The notes: a model not told the origin generated them from the letters alone. A DNA stretch of 49,375 bases from Geobacter sp. (GCA_003499925.1 DNRQ01000095.1:1-49375); one strand, 5' to 3'. Numbered from the stretch's first letter, positions 35,871 through 44,263 are shown. Made by a program: numbers and translations.

Positions 35871-36710
35871 ATGCAGCGGACGAGTGACGAACATAAGCAG
35901 ATACTGGATTCGGTTATCCGGGAACTGCACGATGACCCGGTGGACCTTCTTTCCATTGGTGACGGCGCCGGAGAGTCTCTCTACCTGGACCGCTCGCGCC
36001 TCTCGTATCTCCGTACCCTGGAGGACCTGCTGCGGGTTGCCGGTAAGCTGGGGATGGAGCGCGGTCAAATCCGCATCCTGGAGATCGGGGCCTTCCTCGG
36101 GGTGGTAAGCTGCACGCTGGCAAGGCTGGGGTTCGCCGTCACGGCGCTGGATCTGCCGGAGTTCATGGTGAACCAAAGGCTCAAGGATCGCTATTACCGC
36201 CACGGCGTTAAAACCCTTGCCGCTAATCTGCGCGACTACGCGCTCCCCGCGCAAAGCGGCGAATTCGACATCGTCATCATGTGCGAGACGCTGGAACACC
36301 TAAATTTCAACCCGCTGCCGGTTCTGGCCGAGGTGAACCGCGTCGTTGCAGGCGGAGGGTACCTCTACCTCTCCCTCCCCAACCAGGCGTCCTTGGTGAA
36401 TCGGGCCAAACTTCTCACCGGCCGCTCCATTCATAACCCGATCGGCGATTTCACAGCCCAGCTAAGCCGCGACAGCAACATGATCGTCGGGATCCACTGG
36501 CGGGAATATACCGCCGCGGAGCTGAAGGAACTGGTGGAACTTGGAGGATTTTCCATGGTCAGCCACTTCTTTTTTACCACGCACCGGGCCGGCATCCCGG
36601 CCCGGTGCATGTACCTGCTGTTTCCGCGGCTGAGGGGCAACCAGACCATCGTCGCGCGCAAGACGGCGCAGACCCAGCCCGTGTTTCGTTTCTGCGAGGC
36701 CTCGAGGTGA
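35871..36710 (+). CDS. Class I SAM-dependent methyltransferase
   Basis: 279 aa. SAM motif IRILEIGAFLGVVSCTLARL (about residues 65-84), acidic VTALDLPEF, then FDIVIMCETLEHLNFNPLP and VAGGGYLYLSLPNQ. The C-terminal part is of the type seen in sugar methyltransferases. An 89-bp gap precedes it, in which I see no gene or clear promoter. The start ATG 35871 has GGAGG about 14 bases upstream, a poor distance, so the true start may be slightly different. Confidence 0.83.
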   Translation: MQRTSDEHKQILDSVIRELHDDPVDLLSIGDGAGESLYLDRSRLSYLRTLEDLLRVAGKLGMERGQIRILEIGAFLGVVSCTLARLGFAVTALDLPEFMVNQRLKDRYYRHGVKTLAANLRDYALPAQSGEFDIVIMCETLEHLNFNPLPVLAEVNRVVAGGGYLYLSLPNQASLVNRAKLLTGRSIHNPIGDFTAQLSRDSNMIVGIHWREYTAAELKELVELGGFSMVSHFFFTTHRAGIPARCMYLLFPRLRGNQTIVARKTAQTQPVFRFCEASR

Positions 36711-36716
36711 TGCAGC

Positions 36717-37634
36717 ATGTCGCCTGACTGGAAACTTTCGACACCGGTTGCGCTTTTGATCTTCAACCGGCCGGAGACCACCCGCCTTGTCTTCGAGGCC
36801 ATTCGTGCCGCCCGTCCCACGCGGCTGCTGGTGGTGGCGGATGGCCCTCGTGCCGGCCGGGCAGGGGAGGCCGAGCGCTGTCGCGAGGCCCGGTCCGTCA
36901 TCGAGACCGTGGACTGGGATTGCAGCATCGAGACTGACTACTCGGACCACAATCTCGGCTGCAAGCGGCGGGTCTCCAGCGGCCTTGACTGGGTTTTCAG
37001 GCAGGTGGAGGAGGCGATCATCCTGGAGGACGACTGCCTTCCCGACCCGTCGTTCTTCAGGTACTGCCAGGAGCTCCTGGAGCGCTACAGGCACGAGCCG
37101 CGCATCGTCCAGATCTGCGGGGCGAATTTCCAGTTCAACAGCAGGAACTTCGGGCACAGCTATTATTTCTCCCGGTATAACCACGTCTGGGGGTGGGCCT
37201 CCTGGAGAAGGGCCTGGGAGCTAAACGACGTCACCATGTCCGGCTGGCCCGAGTTTCGTGACAGCGGCCTGCTCGACGGGATGCTCTCCGGCAGGAGGGA
37301 GGTTTCCTACTGGACCGATGTGATGAACCAGGTCTACGCCGGTGAGATAGACACCTGGGATTGCCAATGGACCTTCTCCTGCTGGAAGAAAGGTTGCCTC
37401 TCGGTAATCCCGGCAGTAAACACCATCTCCAATCTGGGCTTCGGGCCGGACGCCACACATACCCCGGTTCCCAACAAATTCGCCGAAATGAAAAGGAAAG
37501 CCATCCCCTTCCCGCTGCTTCATCCTTCCACCATGGAGGCGGACGCCGCTGCAGATGCCTATACCGCAAACAACATGTACCGGGAATATCCGCTGCTTCA
37601 GCGCATCTTCGCCGCGGTGCGGGGGATGATCTGA
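36717..37634 (+). CDS. GNT-I/GT13-like glycosyltransferase
   Basis: 305 aa. Motifs VALLIFNRPETTRLVFEAIR, LLVVADGPRAGR, SDHNLGCKRRVSSGLDWVF and AIILEDDCLPDPSFFRYC define the bacterial family that resembles eukaryotic GlcNAc-transferase I; the EDDC motif is the metal and nucleotide site. NHVWGWASWRRAW is also conserved. Databases sometimes label such proteins hemolysin-related, which is misleading. The stop overlaps the next ATG by one base. Confidence 0.83.
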   Translation: MSPDWKLSTPVALLIFNRPETTRLVFEAIRAARPTRLLVVADGPRAGRAGEAERCREARSVIETVDWDCSIETDYSDHNLGCKRRVSSGLDWVFRQVEEAIILEDDCLPDPSFFRYCQELLERYRHEPRIVQICGANFQFNSRNFGHSYYFSRYNHVWGWASWRRAWELNDVTMSGWPEFRDSGLLDGMLSGRREVSYWTDVMNQVYAGEIDTWDCQWTFSCWKKGCLSVIPAVNTISNLGFGPDATHTPVPNKFAEMKRKAIPFPLLHPSTMEADAAADAYTANNMYREYPLLQRIFAAVRGMI

Positions 37635-38431
37635 TGACCTGCCCGATCTGCGCAGCGGCAACCGGCTGCTTCGGCACCGCCACGGTGTTGCAGGCTCACC
37701 TCGCCGAGTACCGGCAGTGCAAGTCGTGCGGCTTCCTGTTCGTCCACGAACCGGCCTGGCTGGACCAGGCCTACGCCTCGGCCATCACCCGCGAGGACCT
37801 GGGGCTGGTCCAGAGGAACCTCTGGCTTTCAGGCGCTGCCTCCTCGGTCGTTTCCACATGGCTCGACGCCGGCGGCCGTTTCCTCGATTACGGCGGCGGG
37901 ACCGGGCTTTTCACCAGGCTGATGCGGGATGCTGGTTTCGACTGGTACTGGTACGATCCCTTCTGCCACAACCTTTTCGCCCAGGGGTACGCGGCGGAGA
38001 TCCGGGATGGCGTGAGCTACGAACTGTTGACTGCCGCGGAGATTTTCGAGCACTTGGTCGATCCTGTAGCGGGTGTAGCCGGCCTGACCGCGTTATCCTC
38101 CAACATCATCTTTACCACGCAGCTGCTGCCGGACCCTCCGCCGCCGCTGGACCAGTGGTGGTACTACGGCCTTGAACACGGCCAGCACGTGTCGTTTTAC
38201 AGCAGGAAGAGCCTGAAGCTCCTGGGCGAGAGGTTCGGCCTTGAGCTTACCAGCAATGGGGACAACCTCCATATGTTCAGCAAGAAGGCCTTTTCCGAAC
38301 TTCTCTTCAAACTGGTTACCACTCCCCTTGTTTCGGCCCTGGTTTCCCGGATAGCATCACGGCGCTCCCTGCTTCCGGCAGATTTCCAGAGGGCAAGGGA
38401 AGGGCAGGGGCGAGCAGATGCCGACCGCTGA
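37634..38431 (+). CDS. Zinc-ribbon SAM methyltransferase
   Basis: 265 aa from ATG 37634. An N-terminal four-cysteine ribbon (CPIC, then CKSCGF) precedes a SAM-binding motif FLDYGGGTGLFTRLMRDAGF, then AAEIFEHLVDP. The arrangement matches the methyltransferase half of the fusion at 23592 and the family of C-methyltransferases acting on dTDP-sugars, although the longer form of those enzymes has an additional C-terminal domain. The longer open frame upstream lies within the previous gene and is not used. Confidence 0.83.
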   Translation: MTCPICAAATGCFGTATVLQAHLAEYRQCKSCGFLFVHEPAWLDQAYASAITREDLGLVQRNLWLSGAASSVVSTWLDAGGRFLDYGGGTGLFTRLMRDAGFDWYWYDPFCHNLFAQGYAAEIRDGVSYELLTAAEIFEHLVDPVAGVAGLTALSSNIIFTTQLLPDPPPPLDQWWYYGLEHGQHVSFYSRKSLKLLGERFGLELTSNGDNLHMFSKKAFSELLFKLVTTPLVSALVSRIASRRSLLPADFQRAREGQGRADADR

Positions 38432-39617
38432 CCGGAAGATACTGCGCAGGGTCCTGGAACTGGCCATATTCCAGCGGAACTTCCTCGCCGATGCGCTCTT
38501 CTCGCTGGCGCCCAAGCGGAAAAAGCCTGCTGCCGGGACGGTATCCGTTCTCCTGGTGCGGCTCGATTCCATCGGCGACTTCGTTCTTTGGCAGGACTCG
38601 CTGCAGGAGCTGCGCAGATTGTACCCCCCGGATCGCTTCCGTTTCACCCTGTTGGCGAATGCGCTCTGGGCCGACTTGGCCCGCGAGCTGCCGTTTTTCG
38701 ATGAGGTGATCCCGCTTGAGCGCAAGGCGCTCCATTACGACCTCGGCTACCGGCTGCGGCTCTGGTGCCGGTTACGCGGCACCTTCTGGGACGAGGTGAT
38801 CCAGCCCACCCACTCGCGCGAGTTCCTCTTCGGCGACGCGGCGGTCAGGGTCTGCAGCGCCCCGCTCCGGACCGGGAGCGCGGGGGATCTGGCCAACCAG
38901 TCGGCGTTTTGCAGGAGGATCAGCGACCGCTGGTACACTCGGCTAATTCCGGCAGGCGATGGCGAAGAGATGGAGCTGCTGCGCAACGCCCGCCTCCTGC
39001 GGGGACTCGGTGCCGCGGGTTTTCAGGCCGGGATGCCGGAACTCGCTCTCAAGGAGCGTCTGCCCCGCGGTTTCAGCGCCCGGGAGTATGCGCTCTTCGT
39101 CCCCGGCGCCGGGAGCGTGCAGAGGCAGTGGCCCGTGGAAAGGTTTGCCGAACTGGCGTGGCGCGTTCGCAAGACCCGCGGGCTTGCCACCGTCATCTGC
39201 GGTTCCGCGGCCGAAGCTCACCTGGGGAGCTCGCTGCTCCGGATGCTGGAGGGCCAGGCCGAGGACTGGACCGGCAGGACCTCCCTTGCCGAGCTGGTTG
39301 CCATCATCAAGGGTGCGCGGGTCGTGATCGGCAACGATAGCAGCGCCATCCACATCGCCGCGGCGCTGGGGGTTCCGGCCTTCTGCAGCATGGGAGGAGG
39401 GCAATACGGGCGTTTCCTCCCCTACCGGTTGGAGCGCCCCTCTTCGCGGCCACTCCCGGTTCCCCTCCGCCGCGAGATGGAATGCTTCGGGTGCGGATGG
39501 CACTGCTGCGCGCACCAGGATGCGGAGGGAGGCTGCGCGCCGTGCCTGGAGCGCGTGCAGGTTTCTGAAGTATGGGAGGCCATTGACGCCGCCTTTCAAG
39601 ATGGTGATAGACGATGA
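38418..39617 (+). CDS. GT9 (heptosyltransferase-family) glycosyltransferase
   Basis: 399 aa, GT-B. N-terminal motif VLLVRLDSIGDFVLWQDSLQ (the family D-x-x-G-D signature), middle ALFVPGAGSVQRQWPVERFA, and donor-side VIGNDSSAIHIAAALGVPAF. A cysteine-rich tail with CFGCGWHCC and CAPCLERVQ closes it, as in some GT9 proteins. It may act on lipopolysaccharide core or on this glycan. It starts 14 bases inside the previous gene. Followed by a second GT9 with ATGA overlap. Confidence 0.9.
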   Translation: MPTADRKILRRVLELAIFQRNFLADALFSLAPKRKKPAAGTVSVLLVRLDSIGDFVLWQDSLQELRRLYPPDRFRFTLLANALWADLARELPFFDEVIPLERKALHYDLGYRLRLWCRLRGTFWDEVIQPTHSREFLFGDAAVRVCSAPLRTGSAGDLANQSAFCRRISDRWYTRLIPAGDGEEMELLRNARLLRGLGAAGFQAGMPELALKERLPRGFSAREYALFVPGAGSVQRQWPVERFAELAWRVRKTRGLATVICGSAAEAHLGSSLLRMLEGQAEDWTGRTSLAELVAIIKGARVVIGNDSSAIHIAAALGVPAFCSMGGGQYGRFLPYRLERPSSRPLPVPLRREMECFGCGWHCCAHQDAEGGCAPCLERVQVSEVWEAIDAAFQDGDRR

Positions 39618-40699
39618 AGCTTAAGATTATTAAGGGAATCGATTCGATAGTGGGCAACGTGCTCGCCTCGGTTCTTCCGGGCGGGAAAAAGGGGGCACTG
39701 GCCGCTCCTAAAAGCTGCCTCTTCATCAGGCCCGGCGGCATCGGCGACGCAGTTCTCCTGCTGCCTGCGATCAACGCCTTCCACGCCGCCTTCCCCGGCT
39801 GCAGCATCGACGTGTTGGCCGAGACGAGAAACGCCGCCGCCTTCCAGTTCGCCCCCTGCATCAGGGAGTTGCACCGCTACGATTCGGCTTCCGGGATAGC
39901 CGACGTGCTACGCGCAGGCTACGACCTGGTGATCGACACGGAGCAGTGGCACCGGCTCTCTGCCGTGGTGGCGCGGCTCGCCGCCCCGGTCTCCATCGGC
40001 TTCGCCACCAACCGTCGCAACAGACTGTTCTCGCACCAGATCCCTTATTCCCACGACGATTACGAGACAAAGAGTTTCTTCAACCTGCTCGCTCCCCTGG
40101 GAATCGCACCTCCCGCCGAGTTGCAGACCCCGTTTCTCTCCATCCCCGGCGAGGCGGCGGCGCGTGCCGAATCGCTGCTGGCGCGGATTTCCGGCCGTCC
40201 CTTCGCCGTCATCTTCCCCGGTGCCAGCATCGCCGAGCGGCGCTGGGGACACCAGCGCTTCCGAGAGGTGGCGCAGCGCCTGGTCCTGACGGGGCTTGCC
40301 GTGGTGGTAGTGGAGGGGGGAGAGGATGCGGATCAGGGGGATTTCATCGTGAGACCGTGCGGCGGGGTGAACCTCGCCGGCAAGACGAGCCTCGCCGAGA
40401 CCGCAGCCGTGATCGCGCGCTCGACGCTGCTCCTTTCGGGGGACTCCGGGGTGCTGCACATGGCCGTCGGGCTGGGGATTCCTACCGTCTCGCTCTTCGG
40501 TCCGGGGATCGAGGCGAAGTGGGGGGCGAAGGGGGAGGGGGACCTGGTCCTGAACCGGCGGCTTCCCTGTTCTCCCTGCACCCGTTTCGGCACCACCCCG
40601 GCCTGCCCGATCCAAGCCCGCTGCCTCTCGGAGATTACACCTCAGGAGGTCGTCGGCGCCATAAACGCGCTGCTGTCAAAGCTGTACCCCGGGGAGTGA
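39614..40699 (+). CDS. GT9 (heptosyltransferase-family) glycosyltransferase
   Basis: 361 aa. Motifs: LFIRPGGIGDAVLLLPAINA, YDLVIDTEQWHRLSAVVARL, VIFPGASIAERRWGHQRFRE and LLSGDSGVLHMAVGLGIPTV with LFGPG. It is a typical GT9 enzyme, distinct from its neighbour in the N-terminal half. It is the last gene of the glycan cluster; a strong hairpin follows two bases after its stop. Confidence 0.9.
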   Translation: MKLKIIKGIDSIVGNVLASVLPGGKKGALAAPKSCLFIRPGGIGDAVLLLPAINAFHAAFPGCSIDVLAETRNAAAFQFAPCIRELHRYDSASGIADVLRAGYDLVIDTEQWHRLSAVVARLAAPVSIGFATNRRNRLFSHQIPYSHDDYETKSFFNLLAPLGIAPPAELQTPFLSIPGEAAARAESLLARISGRPFAVIFPGASIAERRWGHQRFREVAQRLVLTGLAVVVVEGGEDADQGDFIVRPCGGVNLAGKTSLAETAAVIARSTLLLSGDSGVLHMAVGLGIPTVSLFGPGIEAKWGAKGEGDLVLNRRLPCSPCTRFGTTPACPIQARCLSEITPQEVVGAINALLSKLYPGE

Positions 40700-40700
40700 C

Positions 40701-40734
40701 GCTGCTCGTTGCGCCGGCTGCTGCAGCGAGCAGC
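40701..40734 (+). terminator. Hairpin at the end of the glycan operon
   Basis: GCTGCTCGTTGC (40701-40712) pairs with GCAGCGAGCAGC (40723-40734) over 12 positions with one G-U pair and a 10-nt loop. It begins right after the GT9 stop. No T-run follows, so it may act as a Rho-linked or mRNA-protecting structure rather than a classic intrinsic terminator. Confidence 0.55.
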
Positions 40735-40859
40735 CGGGCTCTCGCGAGGGCGTTACTCCGGCGACGACCTCCAATGAGACAATTTATTTAGGGGGGCGGA
40801 TGGGACCAGGTATTTATGTATTGATAACGCGTGGCAGTTCCCGTCTCATCGACCGATCA

Positions 40860-41021
40860 TCAGCAGGGGGGCTGATTGGGGGTGTCGTTAGAGATGCCTT
40901 GGCGAGAGGCGGAGGCGTGCCCGTTGGGAGCGATGAGTGCTGCTCGTAGTTGCTCCATCTTTTCTTCGATATCCGGCCGAAGTGCTCGCAACTCTTCAAT
41001 CCTGCGAGCGGCACAGGACAT
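40860..41021 (-). CDS. Possible small protein, 53 aa, unrecognised
   Basis: A reverse-strand frame of 53 codons starting MSCAARRIEELRALRPDI and ending in a low-complexity tail. The first 30 residues would form a charged amphipathic helix. No strong ribosome site is visible, no family is recognised, and the frame also stays open upstream through the palindromic repeat, so it could be chance. Base composition is lower in GC than the neighbouring genes. Confidence 0.22.
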   Translation of the reverse strand: MSCAARRIEELRALRPDIEEKMEQLRAALIAPNGHASASRQGISNDTPNQPPC

Positions 41022-41044
41022 GATTGGACTTTTCTTGGCTCGCC

Positions 41045-41100
41045 CCGTAGGTTGGGTTAGCGGCCTCATCGCATAACCCAACGATGCAACGTTGGGGTTC
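41045..41100. repeat. Palindromic GTTGGGTTA/TAACCCAAC repeat
   Basis: GTTGGGTTA (41051-41059) pairs with TAACCCAAC (41074-41082), and the latter can instead pair with GTTGGGGTT (41091-41099). This nested inverted repeat resembles a widespread bacterial intergenic repeat built on GTTGGGTTA. It sits in the 440-bp space between the convergent glycan cluster and the GGDEF gene. The rest of that space shows nothing else I can support apart from the hairpin at 40701 and the doubtful small frame. Confidence 0.6.
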
Positions 41101-41143
41101 AAGATTAATGGCGGTGGCCCCGGCCCCGCCGGCAACCGTCCAT

Positions 41144-42115
41144 TTACTGCGGATTGACGCTATCGGGTAACTTGACGGCAGTGGGGGCAGTGGAGTACAC
41201 CGCCGCTGTTTCCCGGCGGGCCATCACCTTGTTGCGTCCGCTATGCTTCGCGTCGTAGAGTCCCTCGTCGGCGCGCTTCAAAAGCGACAGCGGCGTCTCC
41301 TCCCCCCTAAACTGGGCGACGCCAAGGCTGATGGTGACGCGCAGCTCTTTTCCACCCGTCGGAATGGCCAGCTGCTCTACGGCCATCCGGAAGCGGTCGG
41401 CGAGCAGGCAGGCGTTTTCCAGCCCGGTCTCGGGGAGGATGCAGCAGAACTCCTCGCCGCCGTAGCGGACCAGGCAGTCGGTCTTGCGGATGCTGCCGGA
41501 AAGCCGCGCCGCCACCCCGGCGAGCACCCGGTCCCCGGCGTCGTGGCCGTGCTGGTCGTTCACCTTCTTGAAGAAGTCGATGTCGAGCATGATCAGGCTC
41601 AGGTCGCGGCCGTGGCGCCGGTGCCTCTTGCACTCATCGGCGAGCCTTGTCTCCAGGTAGCGCCTGTTGTACGCCCCGGTGAGCTGGTCCCGGATGTTCA
41701 GCTCCCTCAGCCGGTGCTGGGAGAGCGCCCGCTCGGTCACGTCCTGCACGGTGATCAGCAGGTGCCGGATGCTGCCGTCCGGCTCGCGCAGCGGCGCGCT
41801 GGCGCACTGCTGCTGCATCAGCTCGAAAAGGCCGTTGGAGGTCCCCACCACCTTGAAGGGGAACAGGTAGTGGTGCAGCGTCTGGGGAAAGAGGGCGGGG
41901 GAGCCGAAATTGAGCGACATGCGGGCGCCGCGCAGGAACTCCTGCGTGTTGAGCTCCGGGTAGTGCGCGAAAAGATGCTTCCCGGTGATGGCTTCCTTGG
42001 CTATGCCGCTGTGCAGCGCCATCCACTTGTTCCAGTAACAGACACGGAATTCGTCGTCCAGCACCAGGATCCCCAGATCGATGATCTCCAGTATTTGCCC
42101 CGGTAGTCCCTGCAT
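41144..42115 (-). CDS. PAS-GGDEF diguanylate cyclase
   Basis: 323 aa. An N-terminal PAS domain (ILVLDDEFRVCYWNKWMALH, about residues 12-130) precedes a GGDEF domain with NIRDQLTGAYNRRYLETRL, DIDFFKKVNDQHGHDAGD and active site RYGGEEF. A complete inhibitory site RKTD stands five residues before GGEEF, so product feedback by c-di-GMP is expected. No membrane segment. It is the last gene of a three-gene operon with a receiver and a CheC-like protein, 3 bp after the latter. The last residues APTAVKLPDSVNPQ are encoded by a sequence that recurs at 44001, so the C-terminus seems to have been rewritten by a dispersed repeat. Confidence 0.93.
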   Translation of the reverse strand: MQGLPGQILEIIDLGILVLDDEFRVCYWNKWMALHSGIAKEAITGKHLFAHYPELNTQEFLRGARMSLNFGSPALFPQTLHHYLFPFKVVGTSNGLFELMQQQCASAPLREPDGSIRHLLITVQDVTERALSQHRLRELNIRDQLTGAYNRRYLETRLADECKRHRRHGRDLSLIMLDIDFFKKVNDQHGHDAGDRVLAGVAARLSGSIRKTDCLVRYGGEEFCCILPETGLENACLLADRFRMAVEQLAIPTGGKELRVTISLGVAQFRGEETPLSLLKRADEGLYDAKHSGRNKVMARRETAAVYSTAPTAVKLPDSVNPQ

Positions 42116-42118
42116 CGT

Positions 42119-42943
42119 TCATCCCTCGTACTGTGCCAGGAAATCGGCCAGTGCCTGCTTGAGCCAGTCGATCGACTGCTCGCTGGTGATCAGGAAAAGA
42201 AAGCCCTCGACCGACTCCTCGCGGAAGGCGAAATCGGTCTTGAGTACGATGGCTATGGCTTCAGGATCGCAGAGCAGCGCCGGGATAGCCTCCCCCGGCC
42301 TCTTGGCCACCAGTTTTGCCGGCGAATAGCTCACCCGGTCGCCCAAAAGCTCGGCGAGCTTCCCGACGCAGGCGCCGATGAGAATGCTGCCGGTGGTAAG
42401 CAGGGCATCCCGCTCGACGTCCTCGCGCGCCTCCCCCTCGTAAAGCGTCTCCTCGTCGCCAAAGAGCGGCACCAGCTGGTCTCCGGCGCCGGAGGGGAAG
42501 ACCAGGAAGGCGCTCCCCTGCAGCTCGCCCCAGAAACTCTCCTCCACGATGCTGATCTCCCGCCCCGGCCCAACCACCTGCTCAAGATAGGCGGTGAGCT
42601 TCTCCCCTCTCAGCAACTGGACGCAGGGGACGCTCAGGCAGACGAAGATGCTGATCACCTCGGCAAGGGAGGCGGCCGCACGGCCGAAGGCGATATTCAT
42701 CATCTCCTGGAGCGTGTCCCGCTCCTCATCGGTCATGACGCCTGCCTCGCCGCGGCCGGCCTCCTCGCTGCCGGCCACGCCCATGCCTGCCACGTCGCCG
42801 CTTGCCGCAGATGGCTGGCCGCTACTTGCTTCACCCATGCCTGGCTGGCTGATGCCTGCCTCGCTCATGGTGGCCTCGCTCAGGTTTGCCCGGCCGATCT
42901 CGGCCTCGGTCAAGGTTGTCGCGCTCATCCTTGCCTCGCTCAT
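42119..42943 (-). CDS. CheC-like phosphatase with repetitive N-terminal extension
   Basis: 274 aa. Residues about 70-274 are CheC-like. The first active-site helix DTLQEMMNIAFGRAAASLAE keeps the D-x3-E-x2-N pattern with P 23 residues after N. In the second helix (DALLTTGSILIGACVGKLAE) the Glu and Asn are replaced by Thr and Ser, so only one catalytic site looks intact. Residues 2-41 form about seven 5-residue repeats with A at position 3 and L, M or I at position 5 (TEAEI, GRANL, SEATM, SEAGI), like pentapeptide repeats. Such proteins dephosphorylate CheY-type receivers; the receiver encoded just upstream overlaps this start by four bases and is the likely partner. Confidence 0.83.
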   Translation of the reverse strand: MSEARMSATTLTEAEIGRANLSEATMSEAGISQPGMGEASSGQPSAASGDVAGMGVAGSEEAGRGEAGVMTDEERDTLQEMMNIAFGRAAASLAEVISIFVCLSVPCVQLLRGEKLTAYLEQVVGPGREISIVEESFWGELQGSAFLVFPSGAGDQLVPLFGDEETLYEGEAREDVERDALLTTGSILIGACVGKLAELLGDRVSYSPAKLVAKRPGEAIPALLCDPEAIAIVLKTDFAFREESVEGFLFLITSEQSIDWLKQALADFLAQYEG

Positions 42944-43317
42944 GCCGATTCCTCCACCTTGGTCAGCGCCTCCAGCACGCTCACCTTGCTGGGAGGCTTG
43001 GGGAGGATGAGGAAGGCACCTCTCTGGGTCACCTCAAGCAGGCTTTTCTCCTGCACATCCGCGGTGCAAACGATGATGGTGGCGTCGGGGTCGAAGGCGC
43101 GGATCTCGGATAGAGCGGTCACCCCGTCCATGACCGGCATGGTGAGATCAAGCGTCACCAGATCCGGGCGCAGTTCCTTGTACAGGTCGAGCCCCTGCTG
43201 CCCGTCGCCCGCCTCGTGGAATTCATAACCGCGGTCCTTGGGAAAGCAGCTCTTCAGCATCTTTCGGGATATCGGGGAGTCGTCCACGATCAGCACGCTC
43301 TGCAACGTCTTGGCCAT
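42940..43317 (-). CDS. Single-domain response regulator (CheY-like)
   Basis: 125 aa. Acidic D12 and D13, phosphoacceptor D57 in LDLTMPVMDG, T85 and K107 (LPKPPS) are all present. No output domain. SD GAGGAG lies just upstream of the ATG. It forms an operon with the CheC-like phosphatase and the GGDEF protein; no histidine kinase is in the window. A GC-rich hairpin GGGGC-TC-GCCCC lies just before the ribosome site on the coding strand. Confidence 0.93.
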   Translation of the reverse strand: MAKTLQSVLIVDDSPISRKMLKSCFPKDRGYEFHEAGDGQQGLDLYKELRPDLVTLDLTMPVMDGVTALSEIRAFDPDATIIVCTADVQEKSLLEVTQRGAFLILPKPPSKVSVLEALTKVEESA

Positions 43318-44188
43318 TGGTCATTCTCCTCGGGGCGAGCCCCTGACGGCGTAAGTGGTGTATGCATACTCAGACAGAGCTTCTTATCGGCGCCTGAGGG
43401 TATGACATTAGAATATCCTAAAAATATTTCTTTGCCGCGGTTTATAGGTGAATTCCCCGCCGGGGGTACTGCAGGGGCGAATAATGCCCCTCCCTATTGC
43501 TGAGAAACTGTGATCTTCAGCTGGGAAAACTCCCTCTCCTGCAGCGTTCGCCAGGCTACGGATGATAAGCCAGGGGGAGGGGGCTTGTGCAGCGTACGGG
43601 AAATTAGCACTGACCTTACTTAACCCGATTAGCACCCCACGCAGCCACGGCAGCCCTTGGTCGGAGACAAAGTTCATCTTCCCTAGGCACCTGCTCACTC
43701 TCCTCCCCCTGGAGGGGGGAGGTCGGGAGGGGGGAAGACACCGGCTTCTGCGAAGAACTGGCCGAGTTCCCCCTCCCTAGCCCTCCCCCTCCGGGGGAGG
43801 GGACAATTTGCGCGTGGGATTAATCTATTGCTGTAACCATCTCGGAAGCGCCAATCCTCGGCTGCAAAAACTCCCTCCCCTTCAAGGGCAAAAACACCTC
43901 CATCCCCCTCCTGACCTCCCCCTTGACTTGTCAGCCGTAGCCTTGGCGAAGGTTGAAGATTGAAGGGGGAGGGACCTGAACCACGGAAGATCAGCGCTAG
44001 TCGGGTAACTTCACGGCAGCGGGGCCCGGGGTGGGGACGGGGTAAAAAGGGGCGGAAAGTGAAGGCGGAAAATGGCCCCCGGGCAGCGGGAGCAACTCCA
44101 ATGAGAAAAAATATCATCTCTGAAACAAAAGCCTTGACTTTGGCGGGGCGAATTGGTAAAAAGTTCGAGTTGCACACAGCTGGAAAGC
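43318..44188. repeat. Gene-free repeat mosaic
   Basis: No convincing gene in 870 bp. Recognisable pieces: hairpin AGGGGC (43473-43478)/GCCCCT (43486-43491); an inverted pair CGTTCGCCAGGCTACGG (43545-43561) and CCGTAGCCTTGGCGAAGG (43935-43952); C-rich/G-rich palindromes at about 43701-43722 and 43781-43802; and a 24-bp segment at 44001-44024 also found at 41163-41186. Frames that stay open here read low-complexity P, R and G and are not credible. The right end carries a promoter for the tRNA. Confidence 0.65.
44134..44162 (+). promoter_or_regulatory. Probable promoter of tRNA-Val
   Basis: TTGACT (44134-44139), a 17-bp spacer and TAAAAA (44157-44162). The predicted start would be near 44169, about 20 bp before the tRNA. 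The -35 is nearly consensus, the -10 moderate. Confidence 0.6.
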
Positions 44189-44263
44189 AGGCGCGTAGCT
44201 CAGGGGTAGAGCACTAGCTCGACACGCTAGGGGTCGGCGGTTCGAAACCGCCCGCGCCTACCA
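44189..44263 (+). tRNA. tRNA-Val(GAC), CCA encoded
   Basis: Folds as a full cloverleaf: acceptor AGGCGCG/CGCGCCT with A73 and CCA; D stem GCTC/GAGC; anticodon stem CTAGC (44214-44218)/GCTAG (44226-44230); T stem GGCGG/CCGCC with loop TTCGAAA. The anticodon loop is TCGACAC with GAC at 44221-44223, which assigns valine (GTC codons, GTT by wobble). Position 33 is C, where U is almost universal. Confidence 0.93.

Noticed and set aside
43318..43440. Promoter of the reverse-strand receiver operon
   Set aside because: AT-rich stretches near 43405-43430 could hold a -10 element, but no -35/-10 pair with good spacing could be defended.
43695..44177. Reverse-strand frame of 160 codons in the repeat region
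   Set aside because: Translates C/G-rich palindromic repeats; no motif, no ribosome site.
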